Source: Capnocytophaga sp.
GTDB taxonomy: Bacteria > Bacteroidota > Bacteroidia > Flavobacteriales > Flavobacteriaceae
DNA: 60,982 bases
Assembly (NCBI GenBank): GCA_030530525.1
Contig: JAUMUT010000012.1
Coordinates: forward strand, 1-60,982
Direction: 5' to 3'
The stretch's first letter is position 1; each line of letters begins with the position of its first letter. Under the pieces are notes generated by a model. It saw only the letters and a program-made list of their open reading frames with translations. It did no database searches and was not told where the DNA came from. Both the position numbers and the translations under genes were made by a program. This document shows positions 8,486 through 17,100 of this stretch, one piece after another.

Positions 8486-9542
8486 ATTTCTCTCGAAGAT
8501 AGGCAATAATAAGCCCTGTTACATAATCATAATTTTTTATTCCGCCTTCTTGTTTATTGACTTTCAGGAAAGTATCATAACTTTTTTTAAAAACATCTTC
8601 CATAGGGTTTTGGTATTTCAACCAAAAATCAGTTGCTTTTTTATAGTTTAGCAAAATTCCTTTTTTTATTTTTCCTAAATATTCTTTATACAAATCGGTA
8701 TCTAACTTTTGAATTTCTCGAAGGCAATACCGCAATGCGAAAAGAGAAGCACTATATCGGAAATATTCTTGCGGATGATGATAAGTTGCCAAAAATCCTA
8801 TAAAATTTGCCTCTTTCTCTGATGCATAACCAAGCTGATGTGCCATTTCGTGCGCACAAGTTACGGGCATTTGGTATTCTTGAACTAAGCTATTGACTTG
8901 CGCTTCTCCTGTAAAAGGATTTAGATAGCCACTATACCCCATATAAGTTAAAATTTCACTATACAAAGAAGATTTTTCACTATACGTATATAACTGAAAT
9001 TCAGGGAAATACTTAGCTATTTGATCGTATCCTTGTCCTGTTTTTTCATAAATTTCTTTTACAGAAAAAGGATTTTCTACGGCAAGAGTATCATTTTTAA
9101 CCAATAAATGATGTAATTCATTGGCTTGTACAATCAATTTTTCGGTTACTTGCTTTAAATCGGCTTCTGAATATTGGATATCCCAGTCCAATGATGTAGA
9201 AAGTGGTTTTCTGAAATAATTAAATCCCCAAAGGAAATAAAACAAAAACACCATTGTGCTTAGAAAAAGTACCACACGAGATAAGAGTATTCCTACATTT
9301 TTTAACATTTTTTTTCTGTTTTTTATTACATAATAAATTGGGAAAAATCCAATAAATGTGTAAAATATATCTCCTACGGAAAAAGGAATTTTACAAAACA
9401 ACATTCGCAAAAATACTCCTATATATGGGTAAATTCCTTTGCTATATACTTTTTCTGTTATTTCAGGATAATTAGAAAAGACAACTAACCCGATGGCTAA
9501 GAAAGCAATAAAAGTTAAGGAAATTAAAAAATTTCTTTTCAT
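8484..9542 (-). CDS. DUF3810 family membrane protein with HExxH motif
   Basis: This 352-residue protein has about three N-terminal membrane segments (roughly 7-23, 52-73 and 87-109) and a large C-terminal domain. That domain contains H231-E-M-A-H235 in the context TCAHEMAHQLG, with E244 in SEKEAN as a likely third zinc ligand. This is the DUF3810 family of Bacteroidota, predicted membrane-anchored gluzincin-type metallopeptidases with no established substrate. It starts 11 bases after gpsA and is probably co-transcribed with it. Zinc binding and proteolysis are predictions from the motif. Confidence 0.85.
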   Translation of the reverse strand: MKRNFLISLTFIAFLAIGLVVFSNYPEITEKVYSKGIYPYIGVFLRMLFCKIPFSVGDIFYTFIGFFPIYYVIKNRKKMLKNVGILLSRVVLFLSTMVFLFYFLWGFNYFRKPLSTSLDWDIQYSEADLKQVTEKLIVQANELHHLLVKNDTLAVENPFSVKEIYEKTGQGYDQIAKYFPEFQLYTYSEKSSLYSEILTYMGYSGYLNPFTGEAQVNSLVQEYQMPVTCAHEMAHQLGYASEKEANFIGFLATYHHPQEYFRYSASLFALRYCLREIQKLDTDLYKEYLGKIKKGILLNYKKATDFWLKYQNPMEDVFKKSYDTFLKVNKQEGGIKNYDYVTGLIIAYLREK

Positions 9543-9553
9543 TGGTTAAAAAT

Positions 9554-10552
9554 TTAATCCATTTCTTCGGATAGTTTTTTAAACTCTTTCCGAGCGTCTT
9601 TTTTCTTGTATAAAACATTATAAACAGCGTCCAAAATAGGGGTTTGTGCTGGTTCTTGGTGTGATTGGTTAATCCGATAGGCGTTTTCTACGGCATAATA
9701 TCCTTCGGCAACCATATTCATTTCCATAAAAGCACTTTTTACAGAATATCCTTTACCAATCATATTCCCGAACATTCGGTTTCGGCTAAAAATAGAATAT
9801 CCTGTAACGAGCAAATCTCCTAAATAAGCAGAATCGTTAATATCACGCTCAATGTCGTGTATTTTACCAACATAACGCTGCATTTCACGAATGGCGTTAC
9901 TCATCAAAACACTTTGATAATTATCTCCATACCCCAACCCGTGCGCTATACCTGCGGCAATTGCGTAAATATTTTTTAGCATTGCGCCGTATTCTACGCC
10001 TATGATATCTTCGGTAATTTTGGTTCGGATAAAAGACGAATTGAGTGTTTTACTCATCATTTCTGCTTTTTTAATATCGCCACAAGCAACCGTAAGGTAA
10101 GACAATCTTTCCAAGGCAACTTCTTCGGCGTGGCAAGGACCTGTTATAACACCCATATTTTCCAGCGGAACAGAATAGAATTTCATAAAATGTTCGCCAA
10201 CGACCAAGCCACTTTCAGGGACAATTCCTTTAATGGCTGAAAAAATAATTTTACCCTGTAAAGATACGGTCATTTTCTCCAATTCGGCAACCAAAAAAGC
10301 CGAAGGAACAACAAAAATAAGCACATCGGCAGAAAATACCGCCTGGTTAATATCATTGGTTAATTTTAATTTTTCAATAGGAAACTCTACCGAACTGATA
10401 TAATTTGGATTGTTTTTATACTTTTTAATATGCTCAATAGTAGCTTCATTGCGCATATACCAATAAATTTCAGACAAATTTTCACAAAGAATTTTTACAA
10501 TGGCAGTAGCCCAACTACCACCTCCTATTACAGCAAATTTTAAATTACTCAT
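9554..10552 (-). CDS. gpsA: Glycerol-3-phosphate dehydrogenase [NAD(P)+]
   Basis: This 332-residue cytoplasmic enzyme reduces dihydroxyacetone phosphate to sn-glycerol 3-phosphate for phospholipid synthesis. The N-terminal Rossmann motif GGGSWATA is at about 10-17. ITGPCHAEEVALERLSYLTVA and the catalytic-lysine segment GAMLKNIYAIAAGIAHGLGYGDN are present in order. The start is taken as the ATG at 10552 (MSNLKFAVIG); an in-frame TTG two codons upstream is less likely. The gene precedes the DUF3810 gene by 11 bases. The promoter element at 10588-10595 overlaps the terminator of the preceding transcription unit. Confidence 0.96.
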   Translation of the reverse strand: MSNLKFAVIGGGSWATAIVKILCENLSEIYWYMRNEATIEHIKKYKNNPNYISSVEFPIEKLKLTNDINQAVFSADVLIFVVPSAFLVAELEKMTVSLQGKIIFSAIKGIVPESGLVVGEHFMKFYSVPLENMGVITGPCHAEEVALERLSYLTVACGDIKKAEMMSKTLNSSFIRTKITEDIIGVEYGAMLKNIYAIAAGIAHGLGYGDNYQSVLMSNAIREMQRYVGKIHDIERDINDSAYLGDLLVTGYSIFSRNRMFGNMIGKGYSVKSAFMEMNMVAEGYYAVENAYRINQSHQEPAQTPILDAVYNVLYKKKDARKEFKKLSEEMD

Positions 10553-10583
10553 TAACAATGTTTTAAGTATTAAAAAAAGGAAA

Positions 10584-10616
10584 GGAACAAAACTAAAAAA
10601 ACTCTAATTTTGTTCC
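10584..10616 (-). terminator. Terminator after the TPR-like gene
   Basis: GGAACAAAA pairs with TTTTGTTCC around a 15-base loop and is followed on the minus strand by a T-rich tail. It lies 8 bases past the stop of the 10624 gene. Confidence 0.65.
10588..10595 (-). promoter_or_regulatory. -7 element for gpsA
   Basis: It reads TAGTTTTG on the minus strand, 36 bases before the gpsA ATG. It is buried in the 5' arm and loop of the terminator hairpin at 10584-10616. Confidence 0.45.
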
Positions 10617-10623
10617 ATTTTTA

Positions 10624-11256
10624 TTATTTTTTATATTGATTTTCTAAATAACTTGCCATTCCCTCACCCCACGAAGGATAATTTGGCCTTTCGGCTTTAA
10701 AATTTTTAAATCGTTCTAAGGCTTGGTCTAAAATAGGTCTTGCCTTTTCTTCTCCGCCTCCAAAAATTTTTGGTGTATAAAAAATCCCGATGGCACGAAT
10801 GAGGTAAGGACGTGGATTGTCTGGATTTTCTTTTATTGATTTGTTAGAATATTCCTTGCTAAGTTTGCCCATTGAAGAGCCACGAAACATAGGATTTGCT
10901 TTTACTTTTGCGCTATACAAATAGGCATAAAGAGCGTAAATTTCGGACTTATCCGAAGGTAAATTTTCTGCAATTTTCAAATACATTTCTGCCTTATCAC
11001 AAAAAGCATCTATTTCTTTGCCTTCTACCTCATCTGCCAAGCGAATAAGACAAAAAGCGGTGTAATAATTTGCAAGCCAATTTTGCTTATCAGAAAGTGC
11101 AATTCGCTCAAAATCATTGGCAAACTGTTGCAAATCTGTCTTTTTATAAGCTCCACGAAGTTGTGTAACTTTCTCGGTAAGAATTTCTTCCATATTTTGG
11201 GCATAGCCAAAAGAGAAGGAAAGCATAAGAATAAGATGTAAAAATATTCTTTTCAT
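10624..11256 (-). CDS. Exported TPR-like protein of unknown function
   Basis: This 210-residue protein has a signal peptide MKRIFLHLILMLSFSFGYAQ, cleaved after AQ, followed by an almost entirely helical body. Motifs such as NWLANYYTAFCLIRLA and YALYAYLYSAKV resemble tetratricopeptide helices. A loop PKIFGGGEEKARPILDQALERF looks like the conserved part of a Bacteroidota family of periplasmic TPR proteins. The start is placed at 11256, right at the signal peptide, not at the upstream ATG at 11274. It follows the polyprenyl synthase by 18 bases and is probably in its operon. No function can be assigned. Confidence 0.75.
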   Translation of the reverse strand: MKRIFLHLILMLSFSFGYAQNMEEILTEKVTQLRGAYKKTDLQQFANDFERIALSDKQNWLANYYTAFCLIRLADEVEGKEIDAFCDKAEMYLKIAENLPSDKSEIYALYAYLYSAKVKANPMFRGSSMGKLSKEYSNKSIKENPDNPRPYLIRAIGIFYTPKIFGGGEEKARPILDQALERFKNFKAERPNYPSWGEGMASYLENQYKK

Positions 11257-11274
11257 ATTATATGTATTTATCAT

Positions 11275-12258
11275 TTATATATTCCTATTTATCACATAAT
11301 CAACTATTTGCAAGAGAGATTTTTTATAAGGAGAATCCGGAAATTCTTCTAAAATAGCTAATGCTTTCTGTTGATATTCTAACATTTTTTGTTCGGCATA
11401 TTTTAGTCCATTATTTTCTTTAACAAAAGAAATAACTTCTTTAACTCTTTTTTTGTCTTTATTATGATTTTTTACGCTATTTATAAGCCAATTTTTATCT
11501 TTTTCAGAAGAATTATTTAACACAAAAATAAGCGGAAGGGTTATTTTTTGTTCTTTAATATCAATCCCCGTAGGCTTCCCGATGGCATCTTCGGTATAGT
11601 CAAAAAGGTCGTCTTTTATCTGGAAAGCCATTCCTACATATTTGCCGAAAAGCCTCATTTTTTCTATAATTTCTGCATCATTTGGCGTTACGGAACAGGC
11701 TCCCATTGCACAACAAGCCGCAATAAGAGTGGCCGTTTTCTGTCGGATAATTTCATAATAAACGGCTTCGGTAATATCCAATCTGCGTGCTTTTTCTATC
11801 TGTAACAACTCTCCTTCGCTCATTTCTCGTACTGTTACGGAAATTATTTTTAGCAAATCAAAATCATTATTATCAATAGAAAGTAGCAAGCCTTTGGACA
11901 ATAAATAATCTCCTACCAAAACTGCTATTTTGTTTTTCCACAATGCATTAATAGAAAAAAAACCTCGTCGTTTGTTGCTATCATCTACCACATCATCGTG
12001 CACCAACGTAGCGGTATGGATAAGCTCAATAACAGATGCTCCGCGATAAGTGCGTTCATTTACTTGCCCTTTGCCTATCATTTTTGCTACCAAAAATACA
12101 AACATTGGTCGCATTTGTTTCCCTTTCCGATTAACGATATAATGGGTAATTCGGTTAAGCAACGACACTCTTGACGACATTGATTGCCGAAATTTTCCTT
12201 CGAAAAAGTCCATTTCTTCGGAAATTGGTAGCTTTATTTGCTCTATTATTTTTGCCAA
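11275..12258 (-). CDS. ispB: Polyprenyl diphosphate synthase (octaprenyl-type)
   Basis: This 327-residue trans-isoprenyl diphosphate synthase makes the quinone side chain from IPP and an allylic primer. The first Asp-rich motif is DDVVD in LVHDDVVDDSNKRRG and the second is DDLFD in FQIKDDLFDYTED; both are intact, as is the GKQMRPMF segment. The start is uncertain. An in-frame GTG at 12282 is overlapped by the -7 element, so TTG at 12258 (giving M-AKIIEQIKLPIS, like homologues) is preferred. ATG at 12213 would cut into the conserved N-terminus. It leads a small operon with the TPR-like gene. Confidence 0.93.
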   Translation of the reverse strand: MAKIIEQIKLPISEEMDFFEGKFRQSMSSRVSLLNRITHYIVNRKGKQMRPMFVFLVAKMIGKGQVNERTYRGASVIELIHTATLVHDDVVDDSNKRRGFFSINALWKNKIAVLVGDYLLSKGLLLSIDNNDFDLLKIISVTVREMSEGELLQIEKARRLDITEAVYYEIIRQKTATLIAACCAMGACSVTPNDAEIIEKMRLFGKYVGMAFQIKDDLFDYTEDAIGKPTGIDIKEQKITLPLIFVLNNSSEKDKNWLINSVKNHNKDKKRVKEVISFVKENNGLKYAEQKMLEYQQKALAILEEFPDSPYKKSLLQIVDYVINRNI

Positions 12259-12281
12259 AATTTCTTTTTTAAAATAAAGCA

Positions 12282-12289
12282 CAAAAATA
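12282..12289 (-). promoter_or_regulatory. -7 element for ispB that argues for a TTG start
   Basis: It reads TATTTTTG on the minus strand. Transcription would start near 12275, after the candidate GTG at 12282 but before TTG at 12258. Confidence 0.55.
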
Positions 12290-12348
12290 CTAAAAGATTT
12301 CCAAATATTGTCTTTTTAGTTTTGTTTTACAACTATTTTTTATATTTT

Positions 12349-12570
12349 CTAAGGTACAGGGTCATAACCGCTTCCTCCGAATGGGTGGCAACTCATAATG
12401 CGTTTTAAAGCCAATTTTCCGCCTTTAAAAAGTCCATATTTCTTTAAGGCTTCCAACGTATATTGAGAGCAAGTTGGTGAATATCTGCACGTTGGAGGCT
12501 TCAAAGGAGAAATACAAATTTGATAAAAACGTACCAAAAGTATAAACGGAAAAGTTATAATTTTTTTCAA
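12349..12570 (-). CDS. yidD: Membrane protein insertion efficiency factor YidD
   Basis: This small 73-residue basic protein has an amphipathic N-terminal segment and the invariant YidD core: [20 protein letters not shown] followed by [13 protein letters not shown], with all conserved Cys present. YidD helps the YidC insertase place proteins in the inner membrane. It usually sits between rnpA and yidC, but here it follows a ketoacyl synthase by 3 bases. Detached yidD genes are common in Bacteroidota. It is clearly co-transcribed with the upstream gene. Confidence 0.95.
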   Translation of the reverse strand: MKKIITFPFILLVRFYQICISPLKPPTCRYSPTCSQYTLEALKKYGLFKGGKLALKRIMSCHPFGGSGYDPVP

Positions 12571-12573
12571 TTT

Positions 12574-13737
12574 TTATAAATTATTTTCTGGTAATGAAAC
12601 AATAATACTCACTGCATTTCCGCCAAAACCGACCGAATTAATTAATATATTTCGTATTTTTTCTGTTTTTTCAGGATAATTAATATAAGGAACAGGAATA
12701 AAATACTGTTTTTTCAACATCAACAGTGCCATTTCCAAAGAAAAAGCACCACTTGCGCCAAATGTATGCCCTATTTTCCATTTATTTGTGGTTAATAATG
12801 GTATTTTATCTCTAAAAATATAAGAAATAGCTCGTATTTCAGCCATATCTCCTTTAATTGTTCCCGTATTATGCGGAATAATCACATCTATTTCGTTAGG
12901 AGAAATATCTTTCATAGCCATTTTCATTGAAGAAATAAAACAATCTGCATTTTCAGAAATAGAAATATTATGCGTTATCGCCTCTGTGGCATAGCCCAAA
13001 CCACGAATTACGGCTAAACTTCGGGGAGAAATTCCTTTTTCTAAACAAAAAACGGCACTTCCTTCACCTAAAACCATAGAATTTCTTTTTTTAGACAAAA
13101 ATAAAGGCAAAGAAGGATATTTTTCCGAAGCATCGCCATATATTTTTAAGGAATTCATCTGCATAATAGTAAAATTGGTCAAAGGAGCTTCGCTACCGCC
13201 CACCAAAAATTGTTCTGCCATACCCGCTCTTAGCCACGCAACTCCGTTAAGAAGAGCGTGAAGAGCCGTTGAACAAGCTATGGAATGAGAAATAGAAATG
13301 CCTTTGCCTTGTGCATCTTGCATCACCCACGAGGCGATATTCCCAAGCGTTGTTGTAGGCGAAGTAAGTGGCGGACAAGTGCCTTTTTCTAAAAAAAACT
13401 TATAATATTCCTCAAAAAGAGAAGTTGCCCCACGCGAAGAGCCAATATTTACTCCAAAATCTGTTGCCGAAGACCAATTTGCTTTGCGCAATGCTTCTCT
13501 ACTTGCATAAATGGCGTACAATACCGAAGGGTCAAGCGAATTGTATTTAGGATTTTCTTTTCGTATTTTTTGTATAATATTCTGGTTTTCAGCAAATATT
13601 TTCCCGATAGCAAAATTTTGTTGTCCTATTTTTTTGGTTTGCAAAAGGTGTTTTGGGGAAAGATAATTTTGCCACACTTCTTCTTGGGTAGATCCCAAAG
13701 GGGAAATGCTTCCCATTGCTGTTATTGAAATTTCCAT
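12574..13737 (-). CDS. Beta-ketoacyl-[acyl-carrier-protein] synthase family protein
   Basis: This 387-residue thiolase-fold condensing enzyme has the complete Cys-His-His triad: C155 in SIACSTALHA, H289 in IIPHNTGTIKGD and H324 in KIGHTFGASGA. Sequence style is KAS II-like but divergent, without the usual FabF N-terminus VVITG. It stands alone with yidD, with no acyl carrier protein, ketoreductase or dehydratase nearby. It is therefore probably not the housekeeping FabF but a secondary synthase, like those of aryl-polyene/flexirubin or lipid modification pathways. The substrate is inference only. Two overlapping promoter elements lie just upstream. Confidence 0.88.
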   Translation of the reverse strand: MEISITAMGSISPLGSTQEEVWQNYLSPKHLLQTKKIGQQNFAIGKIFAENQNIIQKIRKENPKYNSLDPSVLYAIYASREALRKANWSSATDFGVNIGSSRGATSLFEEYYKFFLEKGTCPPLTSPTTTLGNIASWVMQDAQGKGISISHSIACSTALHALLNGVAWLRAGMAEQFLVGGSEAPLTNFTIMQMNSLKIYGDASEKYPSLPLFLSKKRNSMVLGEGSAVFCLEKGISPRSLAVIRGLGYATEAITHNISISENADCFISSMKMAMKDISPNEIDVIIPHNTGTIKGDMAEIRAISYIFRDKIPLLTTNKWKIGHTFGASGAFSLEMALLMLKKQYFIPVPYINYPEKTEKIRNILINSVGFGGNAVSIIVSLPENNL

Positions 13738-13754
13738 TTTGGTAAAACTTTATA

Positions 13755-13771
13755 CAAAGATAACAAAAATA
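13755..13771 (-). promoter_or_regulatory. Two tandem -7 elements for the ketoacyl synthase-yidD unit
   Basis: Minus-strand TATCTTTG (13755-13762) and TATTTTTG (13764-13771) both match TAnnTTTG and lie 18 and 27 bases before the ATG. Confidence 0.5.
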
Positions 13772-13794
13772 CTTCATTATGTTCATAAATTTCT

Positions 13795-13853
13795 TATTTT
13801 TTTATTTATCTTATTTTCTATAAAAAGAAGTATTTTTTTATTTATCTTATTTT
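13795..13853. repeat. 23-bp direct repeat in the divergent promoter region
   Basis: Two identical 23-base copies, at 13795-13817 and 13831-13853, start 36 bases apart. They contain the core TTTATCTTATTTT and are flanked by unrelated bases. They could be operator sites or low-complexity duplication. Confidence 0.6.
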
Positions 13854-13991
13854 AACAATTCAATAGTTAATCTACTAACAATCAATATATTACTATTTAT
13901 TTTTTATCTTTAAAATAAATTATCTTTTATAGAATAAAAATAAAAATCTGTAAAATATTTTACAAAATAAATAAGATAAAATAATATTTTT

Positions 13992-14021
13992 TTTGTTTGT
14001 TATGAATTTTTATTACTTTTG
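13992..14021 (+). promoter_or_regulatory. Complete -33/-7 promoter for the HU/SPOR gene
   Basis: TTTG (13992-13995), an 18-base spacer and TACTTTTG (14014-14021) fit the flavobacterial promoter pattern. The ATG is 37 bases downstream. Confidence 0.65.
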
Positions 14022-14057
14022 TATCCGAAAATGATTATCTTAGCAAAAAATTAGGCA

Positions 14058-15281
14058 ATGAAAAGTTTAGATATTTATGTAGAAGATTTATTATATCGTC
14101 ATCAATGTGTGATAATTCCTGAGTTTGGGGCTTTTGTATCCAACCGAAAAGTAGCAGAAATATCTGCAAATAAATCTTTTTCTCCTCCACAGAAAGAATT
14201 AACTTTCAACTCCCGACTTACTTATAACGATGGGTTGGTGGCTAAACACATCTCTGAAGTAGAACATACTTCATATGAAGAAGCACAAGATTATATAAAA
14301 TCTGTGGTAGCCCAATGGGTACAACAATTGAATACAGGAGAAGAAATTACTTTGGCAAATATTGGAAAATTTCACAAAGGGAATGATGATAATTTGATTT
14401 TCACCCCACTTTCCAAAGAAAATTATCTTACAGATTCTTTCGGAATGTCTTCTTTTACGCCTAATCAAATCGATAAAACCAAAGAAGAAGATACACCTAA
14501 TACAGTACTTGTTGGAGATACTTCTGACAAAGGAGGCGCTTTGATAGAAAACCCAAATGTTTCAGCAGAAGAAGCCGAAGCAGGCAAGCCAAAACGAAAA
14601 TTAGGAACTATTGTAAAATATGCCGCTGTGGCTATCGTTGGGCTTTCCGCTATTTCGTTTGCAACTTATTCGTTCTTACAACAACGGCAAAATACTATGG
14701 AAATAGCCCAACAAACTACCGAGCCAGACCCTGCCCGAGTAGATGAAAGAGTAAATGAAATGATAAGCAAAGCATCTTTTTTAGATGATAATCCGTTGGT
14801 TATCAAAGAAACACCTATTGAGGTAACCAAAGACCCTGCCTTAGTAAAAAAACGTGAGCAAGAAGCAAAAGAGCGTGCAAAAGAAGAAGCTAAGGAAAAA
14901 GCTAGATTATTGGCAGAAGAAAGAGAACGTGAAAAAGAAAGAAAACGAAAAGAAGCGGAGGAAATAGCTAACACAAATACCCCAAAAACTCCTGAATCTA
15001 AGCCCAAACCTACCACAGCCAAACCTACTACTACCAGCAGTAGCAATAGATTATCTGGTAAATATTTCTTAATTGCAGGAGCTTTTAGTACCGAAAAAAA
15101 TGCTAACAACCGAATAAAACAACTTAAAAATCAAGGATATAGCGATGCGGGTATTGTTGGTAAAAACGACAAAGGGCTTTTCTTGGTGGCTTATAAAGGC
15201 CTGCAAGAACAAGATGAAGCCGAAACCTACAAGCAAGAATTAAAAAACAAAGGATTAGAAACTTGGATATACTCTAAATAA
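14058..15281 (+). CDS. HU-CCDC81 and SPOR domain membrane protein
   Basis: This 407-residue protein starts with a prokaryotic CCDC81-type HU-like domain (about 1-75: LYRHQCVIIPEFGAFV) and a second HU-like repeat (about 80-135: GEEITLANIGKFH). One membrane helix spans about 183-206. It is followed by a highly charged Lys/Glu helical linker (about 270-300), a Pro/Thr-rich stretch and a C-terminal SPOR domain (about 333-406: GKYFLIAGAFSTEKNANNRI). SPOR domains bind denuded septal peptidoglycan, so the protein probably links the cytoplasm or nucleoid side to the division-site wall. The arrangement is specific to Bacteroidota. It lies 6 bases from the thioesterase gene and is probably co-transcribed. 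Confidence 0.92.
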   Translation: MKSLDIYVEDLLYRHQCVIIPEFGAFVSNRKVAEISANKSFSPPQKELTFNSRLTYNDGLVAKHISEVEHTSYEEAQDYIKSVVAQWVQQLNTGEEITLANIGKFHKGNDDNLIFTPLSKENYLTDSFGMSSFTPNQIDKTKEEDTPNTVLVGDTSDKGGALIENPNVSAEEAEAGKPKRKLGTIVKYAAVAIVGLSAISFATYSFLQQRQNTMEIAQQTTEPDPARVDERVNEMISKASFLDDNPLVIKETPIEVTKDPALVKKREQEAKERAKEEAKEKARLLAEEREREKERKRKEAEEIANTNTPKTPESKPKPTTAKPTTTSSSNRLSGKYFLIAGAFSTEKNANNRIKQLKNQGYSDAGIVGKNDKGLFLVAYKGLQEQDEAETYKQELKNKGLETWIYSK

Positions 15282-15287
15282 TTTTTT

Positions 15288-15812
15288 ATGTTAAAACCTA
15301 AAAAAATATCCGAATCCACTACTATCTTAACAGATACCGTTCTCCCAAGCGAAACCAACGCATATGGGAATATGTTTGGAGGAGAATTATTAGCACGAAT
15401 GGACAGAGCGGGTAGCATTACCGCCCAGCGACATTCAGGAAGAGTGGCTGTTACGGCATCTGTGAACCACGTTGCGTTCAAAAAATCTATCGCACAAGGA
15501 AGTATCGTTACAGTAGAAGCAAATATTTCCAGAGCTTTTAATACTTCTATGGAAGTGTATATTGATGTTTGGGTGGAAGATTATATCCGAGGCGGAAGAG
15601 TAAAATCCAACGAAGCTATTTATACTTTTGTAGCTCTTGACGACCAAGGCGTTCCTGTGGAAATACCAGAAGCAATCCCTGAAACTGATTTAGAAAAAGA
15701 ACGTTACCAAGGCGCACTACAACGCAAACAACTTAGCCTTGTTTTGGCAGGAAAAATGAAACCTCACGAAGCCACTGAAATAACTGCTCTTTTTGAAAGA
15801 TTAGAAAAATAG
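15288..15812 (+). CDS. Acyl-CoA thioesterase (YciA-like hotdog family)
   Basis: This 174-residue cytoplasmic hotdog-fold enzyme hydrolyses acyl-CoA. The N-terminal catalytic segment is typical (TVLPSETNAYGNMFGGELLA, with Asn and Asp placed as in BFIT/YciA enzymes). It is followed by RHSGRVAVTASVNHVAFKK and a beta-strand VEANISRAFNTSMEVYIDVWVE. The C-terminal helical extension carries Lys and Glu. It follows the HU/SPOR gene by 6 bases and is bounded by a bidirectional terminator. Substrate chain length cannot be predicted. Confidence 0.92.
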   Translation: MLKPKKISESTTILTDTVLPSETNAYGNMFGGELLARMDRAGSITAQRHSGRVAVTASVNHVAFKKSIAQGSIVTVEANISRAFNTSMEVYIDVWVEDYIRGGRVKSNEAIYTFVALDDQGVPVEIPEAIPETDLEKERYQGALQRKQLSLVLAGKMKPHEATEITALFERLEK

Positions 15813-15834
15813 TTAATAGTATTTTTTCATAAAA

Positions 15835-15868
15835 AAAATAGCTTTCTGTTAATTTAGAAAGCTATTTT
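15835..15868. terminator. Bidirectional terminator between thioesterase and sucC
   Basis: AAAATAGCTTTCT pairs with AGAAAGCTATTTT around an 8-base loop. A-rich and T-rich flanks make it work in both directions. Confidence 0.8.
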
Positions 15869-15885
15869 TTATTACATCATTTTTC

Positions 15886-17079
15886 TTATTGCAAAACTTC
15901 TTTCACTTTGTCTGCTGCTTCTTGGAACTGAATAGCAGAATGTACCGCCAAACCAGAATTGTCAATTATTTCTTTTGCTAATTCTGCATTTGTACCTTGT
16001 AGGCGAACAATAATAGGCACTTTAATATCCCCGCCCATATTCTTGTAAGCATCTACAATTCCTTGTGCTACGCGGTCGCAACGAACAATTCCTCCGAAAA
16101 TATTCACCAAAATAGCTTTTACATTTGGGTCTTTCAAAATAATACGGAATGCGGTCTCTACCCGAGCGGCATCGGCTGTTCCGCCCACATCAAGGAAGTT
16201 AGCGGGTTCGCCTCCTGCTTGTTTTATCAAGTCCATTGTTGCCATTGCCAAGCCTGCTCCATTTACCATACAGCCTACATTTCCGTCCAAATCTACATAA
16301 TTCAGCCCTGCTGCTTTTGCTTCTACTTCAATTGCATTTTCCTCACGAATATCGCGCATTGCTTCATAATCTTTATGACGGAAAAGTGCATTATCATCAA
16401 TATTTACTTTTGCATCTACGGCTAATATTTTATCATCAGATGTTTTTAGTAACGGGTTGATTTCAAATAAATTAGCATCAGATGCCACATATGCTTTATA
16501 AAGAGAAGTTACAAATTTTACCATTTCTTTGAAAGCATCACCAGAGAGTCCTAAATTGTAAGCTACATTTTTCGCTTGGAAAGGCAAAAGCCCAAGTTCT
16601 GGGTCAATTTCTTCGGTAAAAATAAGATGAGGGGTTTTCTCGGCTACAGCTTCAATATCCATTCCGCCTTCGGTAGAATACATTATCATATTTTTACCTT
16701 TTGATCTGTTCAAAAGCACAGACATATAAAACTCTTTTGGCTCGCTCGCTCCTGGGTAAAATACATCTTCTGCGATGAGCACCTGATGTACTTTTTTCCC
16801 TGTTTTTGGGGTTTGAGGCGTTATCAAATTCATTCCTATGATTTGAGAAGAAATTTCTTTGACTTGTTCTAAGTTTTTAGCCAACTTCACACCGCCACCT
16901 TTTCCGCGTCCGCCAGCGTGTATTTGTGCTTTTACCACATACCACTGTGTGCCTGTTTCTTCGGTTAGTTTTTTGGCTGCTTCTACGGCTTCTTCGGGGG
17001 TGGTAGCAACAATGCCTCGTTGTACGCGCACTCCAAAGCCTGAAAGTATTTCCTTTCCTTGGTATTCGTGTAAATTCAT
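15886..17079 (-). CDS. sucC: Succinyl-CoA synthetase (ADP-forming) subunit beta
   Basis: This 397-residue TCA-cycle enzyme subunit couples succinyl-CoA hydrolysis to ATP or GTP formation. The N-terminal ATP-grasp domain starts with MNLHEYQGKEIL, followed by VKAQIHAGGRGKGGGVKLAKN; the CoA-ligase domain contains DVGGTADAARV and NIFGGIVRCD. The start at 17079 is preferred over an in-frame codon at 17103, which falls inside the promoter element and adds residues absent from the family. The alpha subunit (sucD) is not adjacent, which is common in Bacteroidota. Confidence 0.97.
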   Translation of the reverse strand: MNLHEYQGKEILSGFGVRVQRGIVATTPEEAVEAAKKLTEETGTQWYVVKAQIHAGGRGKGGGVKLAKNLEQVKEISSQIIGMNLITPQTPKTGKKVHQVLIAEDVFYPGASEPKEFYMSVLLNRSKGKNMIMYSTEGGMDIEAVAEKTPHLIFTEEIDPELGLLPFQAKNVAYNLGLSGDAFKEMVKFVTSLYKAYVASDANLFEINPLLKTSDDKILAVDAKVNIDDNALFRHKDYEAMRDIREENAIEVEAKAAGLNYVDLDGNVGCMVNGAGLAMATMDLIKQAGGEPANFLDVGGTADAARVETAFRIILKDPNVKAILVNIFGGIVRCDRVAQGIVDAYKNMGGDIKVPIIVRLQGTNAELAKEIIDNSGLAVHSAIQFQEAADKVKEVLQ

Positions 17080-17100
17080 AATCTTATTTTTAATAAAGGA

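Larger units (their letters stand above)
13738..14057. other. Divergent AT-rich promoter region with direct repeats
   Basis: These 320 bases separate the ketoacyl synthase from the HU/SPOR gene. They contain promoter elements for both directions and an exact 23-base direct repeat (13795-13817 and 13831-13853). An inverted partial copy of its core AATAAGATAAA lies near 13970-13980. No ORF or RNA gene is visible. Confidence 0.6.
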
